A stretch of DNA of 64,000 nucleotides, from assembly GCF_002286965.1 (NCBI RefSeq), contig NZ_NSKD01000002.1, forward strand, positions 248,001-312,000, written 5' to 3'. The notes beneath the pieces were generated by a model, which worked only from the letters and a program-made list of their open reading frames with translations, was not told where the DNA came from and searched no databases. The position numbers were made by a program, and so were the translations under genes. This DNA comes from Halovibrio salipaludis (lineage in GTDB: Bacteria; Pseudomonadota; Gammaproteobacteria; Pseudomonadales; Oleiphilaceae). This document shows, piece after piece, positions 35,912 through 44,552 of the stretch (within the stretch, counting starts at the first letter, position 1; the number at the start of each line of letters is the position of its first letter).

Positions 35912-37543
35912 TTAGGCCGTCTGTTTGATAGCCTGTTGACGCTTGGGCTTGATCAACCCGACCACTTCAAGTTCTGGCCGGAATTCTTCTCTGTAACGCT
36001 TGAATGTGGACATAGAGATGCCTGCCTGCGCTACCAATTGTGGGAGTTTGCCCTTTTTCTGCTTGTGTTGCGTGATGATATGGACGACTAGATTGAACTG
36101 TTTAGTTATCTTGAGATCCTTCTTCTTGCGGTTGCGCTCGACCTGGTAGGAGTACTGGGTGTCTATGGTGACGCACCCAGGCTCAAACCAGCTCTCGATA
36201 TACTTTGCGTAATGCATGTCAGGAACAATGATCAGGTGTTCCTTATCTGGATCAACGAGGGTATTACGAATGCTGGTTCTGGCTACGCATTGATAGGCCA
36301 CTTCATAGCAGCGTTCAACCATAATTGCCCGGGTAAGCTTGTGTTTCTCTAGCTCGTGGTTTTTAGCAAACATACTCAGGATTTTGTTTTCGAACGGCGT
36401 GGGATTGGTAGAGGCCAAATACACCGCGTGATCCAAATGGCGAAAATGGTTCATTCCGTGAACATGCGTGGATGTCAGGGAGTCTTTGAGGTGTGAAAGG
36501 CTGGGAGCTAATGGCTCATCGTCGTTCAGTGTGATCACAGCAGGTTCCTGCTTTAACAGCTGGGCCGCAAACGTTTGAGCAAATTGGCCAACTGACTCTT
36601 TTGAGCTGATTGGATGACCGCCGCGCGTTAAGGACTCGTAGGCTGGCTTCTCACGAAGCGTGGTCGACCAACGCCCGCTGTCCAGCAGGGGAACAATCCG
36701 GACTTGGTTTCTGTGTTTGCGCACAAGTGTGATCTGATCGGTGATGTCTCTTTCAACAATCGGCAAACCGAGGAGGTGCTGGCTGATGAATCCGAACAGG
36801 GTCTGGTCAAGCTGTGCGGCCAGGATGGCCAGAAAATCGACGTGAGTGGCCAATGCTTGAAGCCGGTGATAATGCACGGCCTGGTAGACACGATAAATGG
36901 ATCCATCCGATCTCGTTGTGGTGGTGTAAGCGGCCTCATAACCCTCCAGCAAGAACTCTAGAAGATCGGCGACATCCTGGGTTGTCGCCGTATCCCGGTT
37001 CTGTTGGATTCCTCTGATATATCGACGCATGTCCTCCCGGTCTGCCCCTGGAGCAATTTCGACGCGGGTGTAATTGGTGTGCGCCGATGGAACTTCGATG
37101 AGATACTTTTCCCACGGATAGCCAGTGTCCCTTGCCTCATACCGAACCATCAGAGTACCGGCCAGGTCTTGAGGTGCTTCATCGGTCACCACCCTGGTAT
37201 TGGACAGCTTTGCCGCGTTGATGGAGGCCAAAGCCCTGTGGGAAACGAATATGATTCCTTTGAACTCGGACTCCAATAGTGATTCCAGGTCACGAACGAC
37301 TGTGCCCTTATTGTTGGTCGAATCCACCCGCTCGATAGCAAGGCTATTTCCGCCGGCATGGCTTTGAATCAGCTGCTTGGCATACTCAAAGTTCTCGCCA
37401 GTCAGCTCGTTTGTCTTGGAAGCCAGAAGGTAGGCCCGGTCTCCATCGCCTTCGTCCAAAAGGTGGCGGATCAATTCGTTGATGGTTTCGCGACTTTTGC
37501 CGGCACCGCATCGGCTTGCAACATGATAGATTTCCGTGAGCAT
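35912..37543 (-). CDS. P-loop ATPase/helicase-like protein with C-terminal helix-turn-helix
   Basis: The protein of about 543 residues has Walker A as ASRCGAGKSRETI (lysine 16), TNELTGENFEYAKQLI after it, an FVSHRALASI segment like helicase motif Ia/Ib, and Walker B as RVVTDEAPQDL (about 117-127). The middle is unfamiliar. The C-terminal 60 residues (VHIITQHKQKKGKLPQLVAQAGISMSTFKRYREEF) form a likely DNA-binding HTH. I prefer ATG 37543, which has AAAGGG upstream and gives an opening typical of compact P-loop proteins; ATG 37576 in frame is possible. Position beside int and alpA suggests a replication or partition role in the island. I do not recognise a named family. Confidence 0.72.
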   Translation of the reverse strand: MLTEIYHVASRCGAGKSRETINELIRHLLDEGDGDRAYLLASKTNELTGENFEYAKQLIQSHAGGNSLAIERVDSTNNKGTVVRDLESLLESEFKGIIFVSHRALASINAAKLSNTRVVTDEAPQDLAGTLMVRYEARDTGYPWEKYLIEVPSAHTNYTRVEIAPGADREDMRRYIRGIQQNRDTATTQDVADLLEFLLEGYEAAYTTTTRSDGSIYRVYQAVHYHRLQALATHVDFLAILAAQLDQTLFGFISQHLLGLPIVERDITDQITLVRKHRNQVRIVPLLDSGRWSTTLREKPAYESLTRGGHPISSKESVGQFAQTFAAQLLKQEPAVITLNDDEPLAPSLSHLKDSLTSTHVHGMNHFRHLDHAVYLASTNPTPFENKILSMFAKNHELEKHKLTRAIMVERCYEVAYQCVARTSIRNTLVDPDKEHLIIVPDMHYAKYIESWFEPGCVTIDTQYSYQVERNRKKKDLKITKQFNLVVHIITQHKQKKGKLPQLVAQAGISMSTFKRYREEFRPELEVVGLIKPKRQQAIKQTA

Positions 37544-38086
37544 GTTCTGACCCTTTATAAGCAAATTTAGGTTCATTGTTCCAAAGGTTTCTCCCCGGTG
37601 CAGGTTTTTTTATCACCCACCGCTTTTGCACTACTGAGAGGTGAGGTAACACCCAGCGCTGGAACCATAACGGATCAGGATTACGGGGCGGGCGGAGTCG
37701 CGTAGCATCCCAGTCGTAGTACCTCAAGCCTTGCGCGGTGCAACGCAGGCGGGGCCGAGGTACAGATGGCTGAGATGCCAGCCAGGAATAGGTGTCAGCG
37801 CAAAAAAGGTGTCAAAGTTTCTTAAGAGTTATTAAGGAATTTTGACACCTTTTTTATTGCCACTACGGTTAAGCGTTTGCTGCCGGGCTTGAAGGTTCTA
37901 TGGTTTTTCTCATCAGCCGATCAGGGCTATCGGCCTCTACGGGGACCCGGCTTACGCCCGTCCCCTTGAGCCTGGCCCTGGTCTGGACCGTGACAGTGCG
38001 GGAAGGGACAGAGCGTCGCCACGAAGGCTAGTATTGTGCCAATGTGGCATGTCTTCGCCGCATCGTGCTTTTCTCCCATGTCAATC
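37544..38086. other. Gene-poor stretch upstream of the first IS element
   Basis: This holds the ATPase promoter region, the long hairpin at 37802-37855 and, on the minus strand at 37927-38079, a possible 50-residue frame (MGEKHDAAKTCHIGTILAF...) containing CPFPHCH, which the adjacent IS may have cut from its own upstream sequence. I do not recognise the frame and give it low weight. Confidence 0.4.
37802..37855. repeat. 54-base palindrome with GGTGTCAAA arms
   Basis: Exact 15-base arms AAAAAAGGTGTCAAA (37802-37816) and TTTGACACCTTTTTT (37841-37855) enclose a second, near-perfect stem (TTTCTTAA/TTAAGGAA). A further GGTGTCA lies just outside, near 37789. The A and T runs at both edges allow a bidirectional terminator; the repeated GGTGTCA unit would also suit a replication-initiator or regulator site. 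Confidence 0.6.
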
Positions 38087-38104
38087 TGGCAAGCCCCCGA
38101 TATT

Positions 38105-38929
38105 CTAGACACCTGAGAGCTGCTCAAAGTACTGCTTTTCGAACTCCATTGGAGACAGACCACCATTGGTGCCGTGTCGCCTGATGGGGTTATAGAACAT
38201 CTCGATGTAATCGAAGATGTCACGTCGGGCCGTTTCCCGGTCTTTGTAGATCCTGCGCTTGATCCGCTCGCTTTTGAGCAGTGAGAAGAAGCTCTCTGCG
38301 ACCGCATTGTCGTGACAGTTACCACGACGGCTCATGCTGGGCATTAGATTGTGCTCTTCCAGAAAGCCCTGCCATTCCCGGCTGGTGTATTGAGCACCCT
38401 GATCGGAATGGATCAGAACTTTCTGCTTGGGGCGTCGGCGCCAGGATGCCATCAGCAAGGCATCCATGATGAGGTCGGTCGACATGCGTTGTTTCATCGA
38501 CCAGCCCACGACCTGACGGGAAAACAGGTCAACCACTGCTGCCAGGTACAAAAAGCCTTCATGGGTGCGAACGTAGGTGATGTCGCTGACCCACCGCTCA
38601 TTGGGATTAGCGGCCTGGAAGTCCCGATTAAGGTGGTTCGGGGCCACGTGGGCCGGCTGGCCGCCGTAATAGCCTCTGTGGCGCTTATAGCCGCGCTGCG
38701 CCCGGATCCCTTCGTAGCGCATCAACCGGTACACCCGGTTCTGGCTGCAATGCTCCCCCAGATCTTTCAGATCCAGGGTGATGTTGCGATAACCATAGAC
38801 GCAGCCACTTTCGAGCCAGGACTGCTTGATGAGCCCCAAAAGACGCTGATTCGCTTGGGCGCGAGGACTTTCCGGGTTATGAAGCCAGGCATAGAAACCA
38901 CTGAAATGGACATTGAGAACCCGGCACAT
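38105..38929 (-). CDS. IS3-family transposase OrfB (DDE integrase)
   Basis: The 274-residue catalytic part has the HTH_21 region (RNITLDLKDLG, then RVYRLMRYEGIRAQ), then the rve core with the three DDE acidic residues in WVSDITYVRTHEGFLYLAAVVDLFSRQVVGW, IHSDQGAQYTS and CHDNAVAESFFSLLKSE. The end NPIRRHGTNGGLSPMEFEKQY is intact. It is expressed as an OrfAB fusion by -1 frameshifting at A6 (39011-39016, read on the minus strand). Confidence 0.93.
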   Translation of the reverse strand: MCRVLNVHFSGFYAWLHNPESPRAQANQRLLGLIKQSWLESGCVYGYRNITLDLKDLGEHCSQNRVYRLMRYEGIRAQRGYKRHRGYYGGQPAHVAPNHLNRDFQAANPNERWVSDITYVRTHEGFLYLAAVVDLFSRQVVGWSMKQRMSTDLIMDALLMASWRRRPKQKVLIHSDQGAQYTSREWQGFLEEHNLMPSMSRRGNCHDNAVAESFFSLLKSERIKRRIYKDRETARRDIFDYIEMFYNPIRRHGTNGGLSPMEFEKQYFEQLSGV

Positions 38930-38976
38930 GGCCCGGACAGGGAACTGCTTCTGGTGAGCCCTGATGAAGCGATACT

Positions 38977-39264
38977 TTACTCGGACTCCTTGGCAAAGAA
39001 CGCTGCGGCCTTTTTTAGTATGTCCCGCTCTTCGGTGACCCGGCGCAACTCGGCTCGCATACGCCGCAGCTCATCCTGCTGGTCATTGATCTGCTGATGC
39101 TGGTGGTCGCTGTCGCCGTAGTGCTTGATCCATTTGTAGAGGCTGCCAGAGGTCACTCCCAACCGCCGACACACATCGGAGACCTTGTGGCCCCGCTCGG
39201 TCACCTGCTTGACCGCTTCAATCTTGAACTCTTCGGAGTAGCGCTGCCCGCTCATGCTCAACAC
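38977..39264 (-). CDS. IS3-family transposase OrfA
   Basis: The 95-residue protein has an N-terminal HTH_Tnp_1 domain (RYSEEFKIEAVKQVTERGHKVSDVCRRLGVTSGSLYKWIK) and a C-terminal leucine-zipper-like helix (DELRRMRAELRRVTEERDILKKAAAFF). The A6 slippery run lies in its final codons. The likely initiator is the internal Met at MSGQRYSEEF. Confidence 0.9.
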   Translation of the reverse strand: MLSMSGQRYSEEFKIEAVKQVTERGHKVSDVCRRLGVTSGSLYKWIKHYGDSDHQHQQINDQQDELRRMRAELRRVTEERDILKKAAAFFAKESE

Positions 39265-39322
39265 CTGTTTTCTTTGCGTTAGTGTAACGCTGTCAGGTGT
39301 CTACTGTATCGGGGGCTTGCCA

Positions 39323-39822
39323 ATCCCTTTTCCAGCATTTTCAGAAAATGACTTAATGATTAAGGGGAGTCTCCCCCGAGGCTCTGCCGAGCCCCGGGCG
39401 AGCCTCCTCTAAAAACGCCCTATCGGGTTCGCCAAGCGTTCGGAGAACGCCTGACCGTCTCTATCGACTCCCAGTACAGGACTGGGACTCTCTCTCGCGG
39501 GAACCACGACCGGCCTGAGCCGCCGAGTGCCCCAAGCCACGCAGCGAAGCGCAGTGGCGCCGGGAGCACGGAGGCGGGGAAAGGCCGGGAGTTTAAGGAA
39601 AGGAAAAAATTGGATGCTTCTATTAGGAAACTAAGGATCTTTCATTGGAAGGAACCAGTTGGTCGCTTACGTGTCTGTCGGGGCTTGCGCTGACGCGCCG
39701 CCCCTCCGACACTCAGCGACAGGTGCCCCTGGTTCGGTCGGAGCGAGTGTTCTCAAGCCTTGCCAAGTTTCCCGACTCCTGTATCCATCGACAGGAGTTT
39801 CTTTACACGTACCTCGGAGACA
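39323..39822. other. Hairpin-rich non-coding segment between the two IS elements
   Basis: No supportable gene. It contains several inverted repeats: GGGGAG/CTCCCC near 39365, GCGTTC-gga-GAACGC (39436-39450), and CCCAGT/ACTGGG (39470-39486). The GCGTTC hairpin is a covarying cousin of the one at 35442-35456. Open frames here have unnatural composition and no ribosome sites. Confidence 0.5.
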
Positions 39823-39828
39823 GGGGTT

Positions 39829-40647
39829 CTACCCCGTCTCCACGGACGGTTTTAAAACGGCTGACAACTTTTGATCTTGGACGGCAACTCTACGTCGCAT
39901 CCTGGGATTATGGAACCGCTCGATGTAATCAAAGATGTCAGCGCGTGCTTCGTTCTGAGTCCGGTAACGCCGGTGGTGAATTCGCTCCCGTTTGAGCATT
40001 CCGAAAAAGCCCTCACAGGCAGCGTTATCGCCACAGTGGCCGACCGCACTCATGCTGCTCACCAGTTGGTTGCTGCCGAGATATCGCTGGTAGTCTCCGC
40101 TGGTGAATTGACTGCCTCGATCTGAGTGCAAAATCACCGGGACGTTCCCTTGACGTTGCCAAACCGCCATCTCAACAGCTCGGATCACCATCTGCCGATC
40201 CTGCCTATGATGCATGGACCAACCCACGATCAGCTTGCTGAACAGGTCGAGAACCACGCACAGAAAAAGCTTGCCCTCTTGCGTGGGTACCTGCGTAATA
40301 TCCGTCACCCACTTGGTGTCAGGCTCCAGAGCAGAGAAATCCCGCTCCAGATGATTCCGGGTACCCGGCGGCCGATAAGACCGCGACCCCAAGCGTCCAC
40401 GCTTCTTGCGTGGCCATCCCTGAATGCCATGTAGGGCCATCAATCGCGCAACACGGTTCAGACTTGTTGAAGCGCCCTCGGCAACCAGGTCTTCGTGCAT
40501 ACGAGGTGAGCCAATCATGCCTCCGCTGTCATCATGAATCTCTCTGATTCGTGACAGCAGGTGCTGATTCGCCTTTGCCCTGGCGGACTCGGGGCGAGAT
40601 ACCCAAGCGTAATAACCGCTGGCCGACACTTTCAGGCATCGGCACAT
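39829..40647 (-). CDS. IS3-family transposase OrfB, second type
   Basis: The 272-residue protein has the HTH_21 part ([13 protein letters not shown]) and a DDE core: [45 protein letters not shown] and [21 protein letters not shown]. The C terminus ([20 protein letters not shown]) lacks the usual SPxEFE end, but this tail is a known variant in some IS3 groups. It ends six bases inside the left inverted repeat. The -1 frameshift is expected at the T6 run on the minus strand (40735-40740). Confidence 0.9.
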   Translation of the reverse strand: MCRCLKVSASGYYAWVSRPESARAKANQHLLSRIREIHDDSGGMIGSPRMHEDLVAEGASTSLNRVARLMALHGIQGWPRKKRGRLGSRSYRPPGTRNHLERDFSALEPDTKWVTDITQVPTQEGKLFLCVVLDLFSKLIVGWSMHHRQDRQMVIRAVEMAVWQRQGNVPVILHSDRGSQFTSGDYQRYLGSNQLVSSMSAVGHCGDNAACEGFFGMLKRERIHHRRYRTQNEARADIFDYIERFHNPRMRRRVAVQDQKLSAVLKPSVETG

Positions 40648-40694
40648 AAGACGTATTGGGAAATGATTGCGACAACGTTGAATCGCCTGATACC

Positions 40695-40988
40695 TCAGGA
40701 CGACTCCTTTGCGAAGAACACTGCCGCTTCGCGCAAAAAATCACGCTCCTTCTTCACCCGGGCCAGTTCTCGCTTGAGACCGGCGACTTCTTCATCCCGT
40801 GGCGAGCCAGAGCCCTTAAAGGCCTTGTCAGGCTCCTCATCCGCTTCTCTGCGCCACCGAGATAACAGATTGGGATTGATGCCGATTTCCAAGGCTACCT
40901 GGCGACAACTAACCCCTGGTTGGCGAGTCAAAGCGATGGCTTCACGTTTGAACTCTGGACTATATTTTCTGCGTCTGGACATGAACAC
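40695..40988 (-). CDS. IS3-family transposase OrfA, second type
   Basis: The 97-residue protein has an N-terminal HTH ([44 protein letters not shown]) and a C-terminal coiled coil ([26 protein letters not shown]). The slippery T6 lies in codons for DFL. It is only distantly related to copy 1 OrfA, so the two IS elements arrived independently. Confidence 0.88.
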   Translation of the reverse strand: MFMSRRRKYSPEFKREAIALTRQPGVSCRQVALEIGINPNLLSRWRREADEEPDKAFKGSGSPRDEEVAGLKRELARVKKERDFLREAAVFFAKESS

Positions 40989-41227
40989 TCCTTTGGCACA
41001 GTGTGCCTCTTTTTAGAAGTGTCCGCAGTAACGGGGTAGAACCCCAGGTTGATCAACGTGTTCTGGTTTCGATTTCCATATTTGTGTTGCTTGTTCAGGC
41101 TTGATTAGGGTAGAAGCGGATCCCAATTTTGGACAGGCCGCTCAGTGATGTGGGCTTCCCCCACTTCAGTGGGCACCTCTGGCCTATGATTCATCCCCAC
41201 ATTCCGTACATGTTAGAAGGAGCAAAA

Positions 41228-41962
41228 ATGACAAAGTTCATTGCTGCGCTGGTTGTTCTGCTCATGTTTGCTGGTTGCACGGCGCAGCCTACTGGTGGGA
41301 CTCCGGAGGCTCCAAAACTTACGGTCAAGGAGTTCAACGCCCCGCTAAACGAGAAGCTGGAAGCTAGCACCGGGGATTCCATCCTCATGGAGGGCCGCTA
41401 TATTCCGGACGAGTATATTGATGTGCCTCAGCCTGTAGACGTGATGATCCCTGGGGCCATGATGATTCCTTTTCCTGTTCATGTGGCTCAAGGACGACTG
41501 GAGCTAGAATCCATCAAAGATGGGTGGAAATATTATTGCGGTGATTTGTCAGATTCGGCTGCCTCGTTCCCCGGATTGGGAAGTGTGGTTAGCTCCGGGG
41601 ATTGCATCGGTATCAGGATTCCGGTTGGTGGTGATTCGCCACAGTGGGTAGTAGATAACTCGAATTACAACGGCTTCGAAACGATATATTCACGTGATAT
41701 GGATTCCGAAGAAGCACGCAAGTACCAGCCCAAGAAGCGCTCTACGCCATTTTCTGTACAGCAACTCACCCGTATTACCTTCGATGGATATTATGACGGT
41801 CAGCTTCACTTCACTCTCGAGAAACAAGGTGACGAGCGTGAGACACGTGAGTTTGTTTTTGACTTCGACAATGAGCCCACTCCGGTTGGATTCCAAGGCA
41901 AGAACCTGGAGGTATTGGAAGCCAACAATCTCGGCATCACTTACCGCTGGGTAAAGCTGTAA
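41228..41962 (+). CDS. Hypothetical lipoprotein
   Basis: The 244-residue protein begins with a lipoprotein signal peptide, MTKFIAALVVLLMFAGC (lipobox MFAGC, cysteine 17). The mature part is mixed alpha/beta without known motif; a pair of cysteines occurs in WKYYCGDLSD and SGDCIGIRI, possibly a disulfide. AAGGAG lies six bases before ATG 41228. It lies between an IS and the GIY-YIG gene in the island, and codon use is more AT-leaning than the core. Function unknown; it could be a surface-exclusion or immunity protein, but nothing proves it. Confidence 0.75.
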   Translation: MTKFIAALVVLLMFAGCTAQPTGGTPEAPKLTVKEFNAPLNEKLEASTGDSILMEGRYIPDEYIDVPQPVDVMIPGAMMIPFPVHVAQGRLELESIKDGWKYYCGDLSDSAASFPGLGSVVSSGDCIGIRIPVGGDSPQWVVDNSNYNGFETIYSRDMDSEEARKYQPKKRSTPFSVQQLTRITFDGYYDGQLHFTLEKQGDERETREFVFDFDNEPTPVGFQGKNLEVLEANNLGITYRWVKL

Positions 41963-42369
41963 TCTCTGAAATTGATTTGCTCACCTCCGCTAAACGACAA
42001 GCCCGCTTGACGGGTGCAGGCGAGACATCGAATCGCTTTGCGGGGGCCTTGATACCGACAATATCCTTCAGTCGCCACAGCGTCATAGCCTGATTAGGCG
42101 GGAATCCATGCCGATAGGGTATCGGCTGTATATAGTCGAGATAGGGCAGTCGGAGCGCCTTTGTATATCGGTTGAGGGACAGTCGGTGAGGCCGGTTTCG
42201 CCCCACAAAGCGCTGCTGTGATGGCTTTGGTCAGCGTTTATCGTTTGCTGGTATATCGGTCGGGTATCGGTTCTGAGTGAAATCCAGATAGCCTATCGGT
42301 TGGCACCTGGATCTCATAGGTTACCTCTGGCGCCTCCCATTGGCTCGCCAAGGGTAACGCCAGGGTCAG
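41963..42369. repeat. Non-coding stretch with five TATCGGy repeats
   Basis: TATCGG(T/C) occurs in the same orientation at 42120, 42166, 42254, 42265 and 42294, with an inverted CCGATA at 42111. Spacings are irregular (46, 88, 11 and 29 bases). A minus-strand frame at 41937-42206 is open but has no ribosome site or recognisable domain. The repeats are iteron-like and could be a replication, partition or regulator site. Confidence 0.5.
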
Positions 42370-43707
42370 TCAGATCGCCTCGGGATAGACTGAGAGGGCA
42401 TCCTGAGGCTGATGTTCATTGCGTTGTGCCAGAATGGCCAGTGACTCGTTGTACTGCCGTGCCTCGATCGATTCAACAAACTCCGCGTCCGGGACGAGCT
42501 CTTCGACCTTCTCGCGAATCTCACGGAGCTCGACGTTGAAGAACTCCTTACGCATGTTGACCAGATTCATCCTCCGGTCACTGAAGGCGGCGTGGAGCTG
42601 TCCCTCCAGCTCCGGGGCATTGTCAGTGAAGATCATTGCATGGACATCGAAGGTGAACGGCACACTGGCATCGCCAAGCTCTTTCACACGGTCGTCTGGA
42701 TCGAGTCGGCGGGTCATACCAATTTTGTAGACCTGCTCGCCGAACGAGCCGATGTTCGAAATCACGTAGACGTGCCCGCGCTTGGTCTGCTCGGCCATAC
42801 TCCTGGCTCGCTCTGATTTCTCATGCGCCTCTGCGAGCTCATTACTGAGCTCCTCAATCTTGCCCTGGAGCTTGGTCAGTTGCTCACCACTGGCTTGATC
42901 GGCTTGCTTGCGGGCTTTCTCCAGCAGTTTGTTGTACTTCTCTTCGTCCTTGATAGCCCTATCCATCTCTTCACGCAGCTTCTTTTCTTCGCGTTCCTGA
43001 CGACGGAGTTCGCGGAGTTCTTCCTTTTCCTGTTGCTTCTTTTCCCGATGCTCGTGCGTCAAACGGAGCTCTTTGAGCTTGAGATTCAGATAGCCCGGGT
43101 TGATGTGGATGTCCTGGGGTTGATTAAGTTTGTTGATCGTCTCATACGCCTTCCGGATGCGTTTTTCCATGGCGACCGCGTTGTTCCAGCGGGTATTGCT
43201 GATGGCGGCGTCACACTCGTTGTTGAAGGCCCGTGCGGTCAGCTTGATCGAGCGATTGGTCATCTTCCTGCCCTCGGCCTTGCTGTCGCCGACACGCCAC
43301 TCCGTGTTGCACTCGACCGCAGACTTGTCACTGATCATTTTCTTCTGGGTTTCCTTGACCTGCTTGATGGCCTCCTTGAATTGCTCCGAGGTGCCGTAAT
43401 CGAAGTGTGGCTTATAGAATCCCCACTCAGCGAGTTCGACCTCCTCGTCGTATATCGCCACCGTCGCCACTAGGTCCGAGTAAATGGCCCGTTTTTCCTC
43501 ATAGCTTTCGCGCAACTGAGCAATCGTGGCCTCTTCCTGTGCCTTGGTTTCGCGTACCCGTTCCAATTCTTTGTCAGCGTCCAGGATGTCGCTGAATCGA
43601 AAACTGAGCGCGCGGTATCGGCGGAAGAGGATAACCGCAGCTGTGGTGGCGAGTGCCAGCAAGGCACTCAGGCAAGCTGCAGCGAGTGCGAGATGGAAAG
43701 TACTCAT
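42370..43707 (-). CDS. Membrane-anchored DUF4041 / T5orf172 GIY-YIG protein
   Basis: The protein of about 445 residues has an N-terminal transmembrane helix (about 5-28), a DUF4041-like region (about 75-200, with WGFYKPHFDYGTSEQFKEAI and ARAFNNECDAAI), a long charged coiled coil (about 215-310), and a C-terminal T5orf172 domain of the GIY-YIG nuclease superfamily: GHVYVISN at 311-318, VYKIGMTRR at 326-334, and ELEGQLHAAF after it. ATG 43707 is preceded by AGGGAA. The same domain chain is frequent beside restriction systems and prophages; a nuclease-based anti-invader role is likely but unproven. It is transcribed away from hsdMSR, 1.2 kb distant. Confidence 0.82.
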   Translation of the reverse strand: MSTFHLALAAACLSALLALATTAAVILFRRYRALSFRFSDILDADKELERVRETKAQEEATIAQLRESYEEKRAIYSDLVATVAIYDEEVELAEWGFYKPHFDYGTSEQFKEAIKQVKETQKKMISDKSAVECNTEWRVGDSKAEGRKMTNRSIKLTARAFNNECDAAISNTRWNNAVAMEKRIRKAYETINKLNQPQDIHINPGYLNLKLKELRLTHEHREKKQQEKEELRELRRQEREEKKLREEMDRAIKDEEKYNKLLEKARKQADQASGEQLTKLQGKIEELSNELAEAHEKSERARSMAEQTKRGHVYVISNIGSFGEQVYKIGMTRRLDPDDRVKELGDASVPFTFDVHAMIFTDNAPELEGQLHAAFSDRRMNLVNMRKEFFNVELREIREKVEELVPDAEFVESIEARQYNESLAILAQRNEHQPQDALSVYPEAI

Positions 43708-44075
43708 AGCTGTTCCCTGTTGATGGCGCGGAGATAGCCTTGGAGCGTAACGCGAGCCGCAGACATGCGTCACGAAGCGGTAGGCTCGAGGGTCGGGTCA
43801 GTGAGATTGTGTATCAGGCAGTGACCAGGCCTCTTCTAACCGCTCGACGGTATGGCGCCATTTGGAGGCGGTTGGTTTGCAAACCGTGTTCTGGTTACCA
43901 AACAGGCCCACCTCTCTGAAGGCTTGGGAGCGCGGGGCGGTTTAGATCTACCCGATCGGCACCAAGTACTCTGCATGCTCTTCATCCACGTCAGGATCAC
44001 TTTTAAATCAAACTTCCTAAACGCTTTTTGAGGGAATTGGAGCATTTATGTGCTTAGATGTGTAAGGAACGCAGA
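43708..44075. other. Intergenic region between the GIY-YIG gene and a secreted-protein gene
   Basis: No gene is supported. It holds a perfect 12-bp palindrome GGTTTGCAAACC (43874-43885), which may be an operator, and otherwise nothing recognisable. Confidence 0.4.
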
Positions 44076-44552
44076 TTAGCGAAGGTTCTTAACCTGTCCT
44101 TTTTCCTTGATCACTATTTGGAACGGTTCTAACGGCTGGTCTGCTTCGTAGTCTGCCACGATCCGCAGGTCTTTTATTTTAAATAGCAAAGGTGACATTC
44201 GCTCAAAACTTTTGGTGATCGTTTGTTTCATTATCGCTTTTCCTTCACCTGACTCAATGGCTGCTTTCAGTTCCTGATCCGATAGTTCGGGGGAGCCTAG
44301 TTCCTCTTTGTAGAAGTCAAAAGCAGCTTTTGTATTAATAGAGTAGCTGTAAGTTAGGTGGCAGGTTCCTGAAGCATATATTGCAACAATGCTATACCAT
44401 GTAGTGACAGGATCAATTCGCATCGGTAGTTGATCAAGTGTCTCATTGCTATTCTCTTGGATTGCCTGGCAAACCCGTTTTGCGCTGATTTGCGCGGAAC
44501 TATCCAAAGAAAAAATGATTAACAGAGAAAAAACAATCAGATTCTTAAGCAT
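44076..44552 (-). CDS. Hypothetical secreted protein
   Basis: The 158-residue protein starts with a Sec signal peptide (MLKNLIVFSLLIIFSLDSSAQ, cleavage near residue 20). The mature domain has two cysteines (VCQAI and GTCHLTY), likely disulfide-bonded, and an amphipathic C-terminal half. The start at ATG 44552 has AAGGAGG eight bases upstream. The gene is AT-rich compared with the flanking chromosome, consistent with acquisition. No family recognised; it is adjacent and divergent to the hsd operon. Confidence 0.72.
   Translation of the reverse strand: MLKNLIVFSLLIIFSLDSSAQISAKRVCQAIQENSNETLDQLPMRIDPVTTWYSIVAIYASGTCHLTYSYSINTKAAFDFYKEELGSPELSDQELKAAIESGEGKAIMKQTITKSFERMSPLLFKIKDLRIVADYEADQPLEPFQIVIKEKGQVKNLR

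Larger units (their letters stand above)
38087..39322 (-). mobile_element. IS3-family insertion sequence, copy 1 (1236 bp)
   Basis: The ends are inverted repeats starting TGGCAAGCCCCCGATA at both sides, with further matches through TAGACACCTGA, and show the TG...CA termini typical of IS3 elements. A 3-bp target duplication ATC flanks it (38084-38086 and 39323-39325). It contains overlapping-frame orfA and orfB on the minus strand. It appears complete and probably active. Confidence 0.93.
39823..41045 (-). mobile_element. IS3-family insertion sequence, copy 2 (about 1223 bp, different type)
   Basis: The ends match as inverted repeats starting GGGGTTCTACCCCGT (39823 onward, and reverse complement ending at 41045), with weaker similarity continuing inwards. 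It has orfA and orfB on the minus strand. The outermost base differs between ends, and no 3-bp target duplication is found, so one flank may have been lost by rearrangement. Confidence 0.85.

Noticed and set aside
39645-39995. 116-codon plus-strand frame between and into the second IS
   Set aside because: Crosses the IS end, has no ribosome site, and its residues look like translated repeats.
38087-41045. Composite transposon made by the two IS3 elements
   Set aside because: The elements have different ends and transposases, so they would not mobilise the intervening 500 bp together.
41937-42206. 89-codon minus-strand frame rich in basic residues
   Set aside because: It overlaps the end of the lipoprotein gene and runs through the TATCGG repeats; no start signal or recognisable domain.
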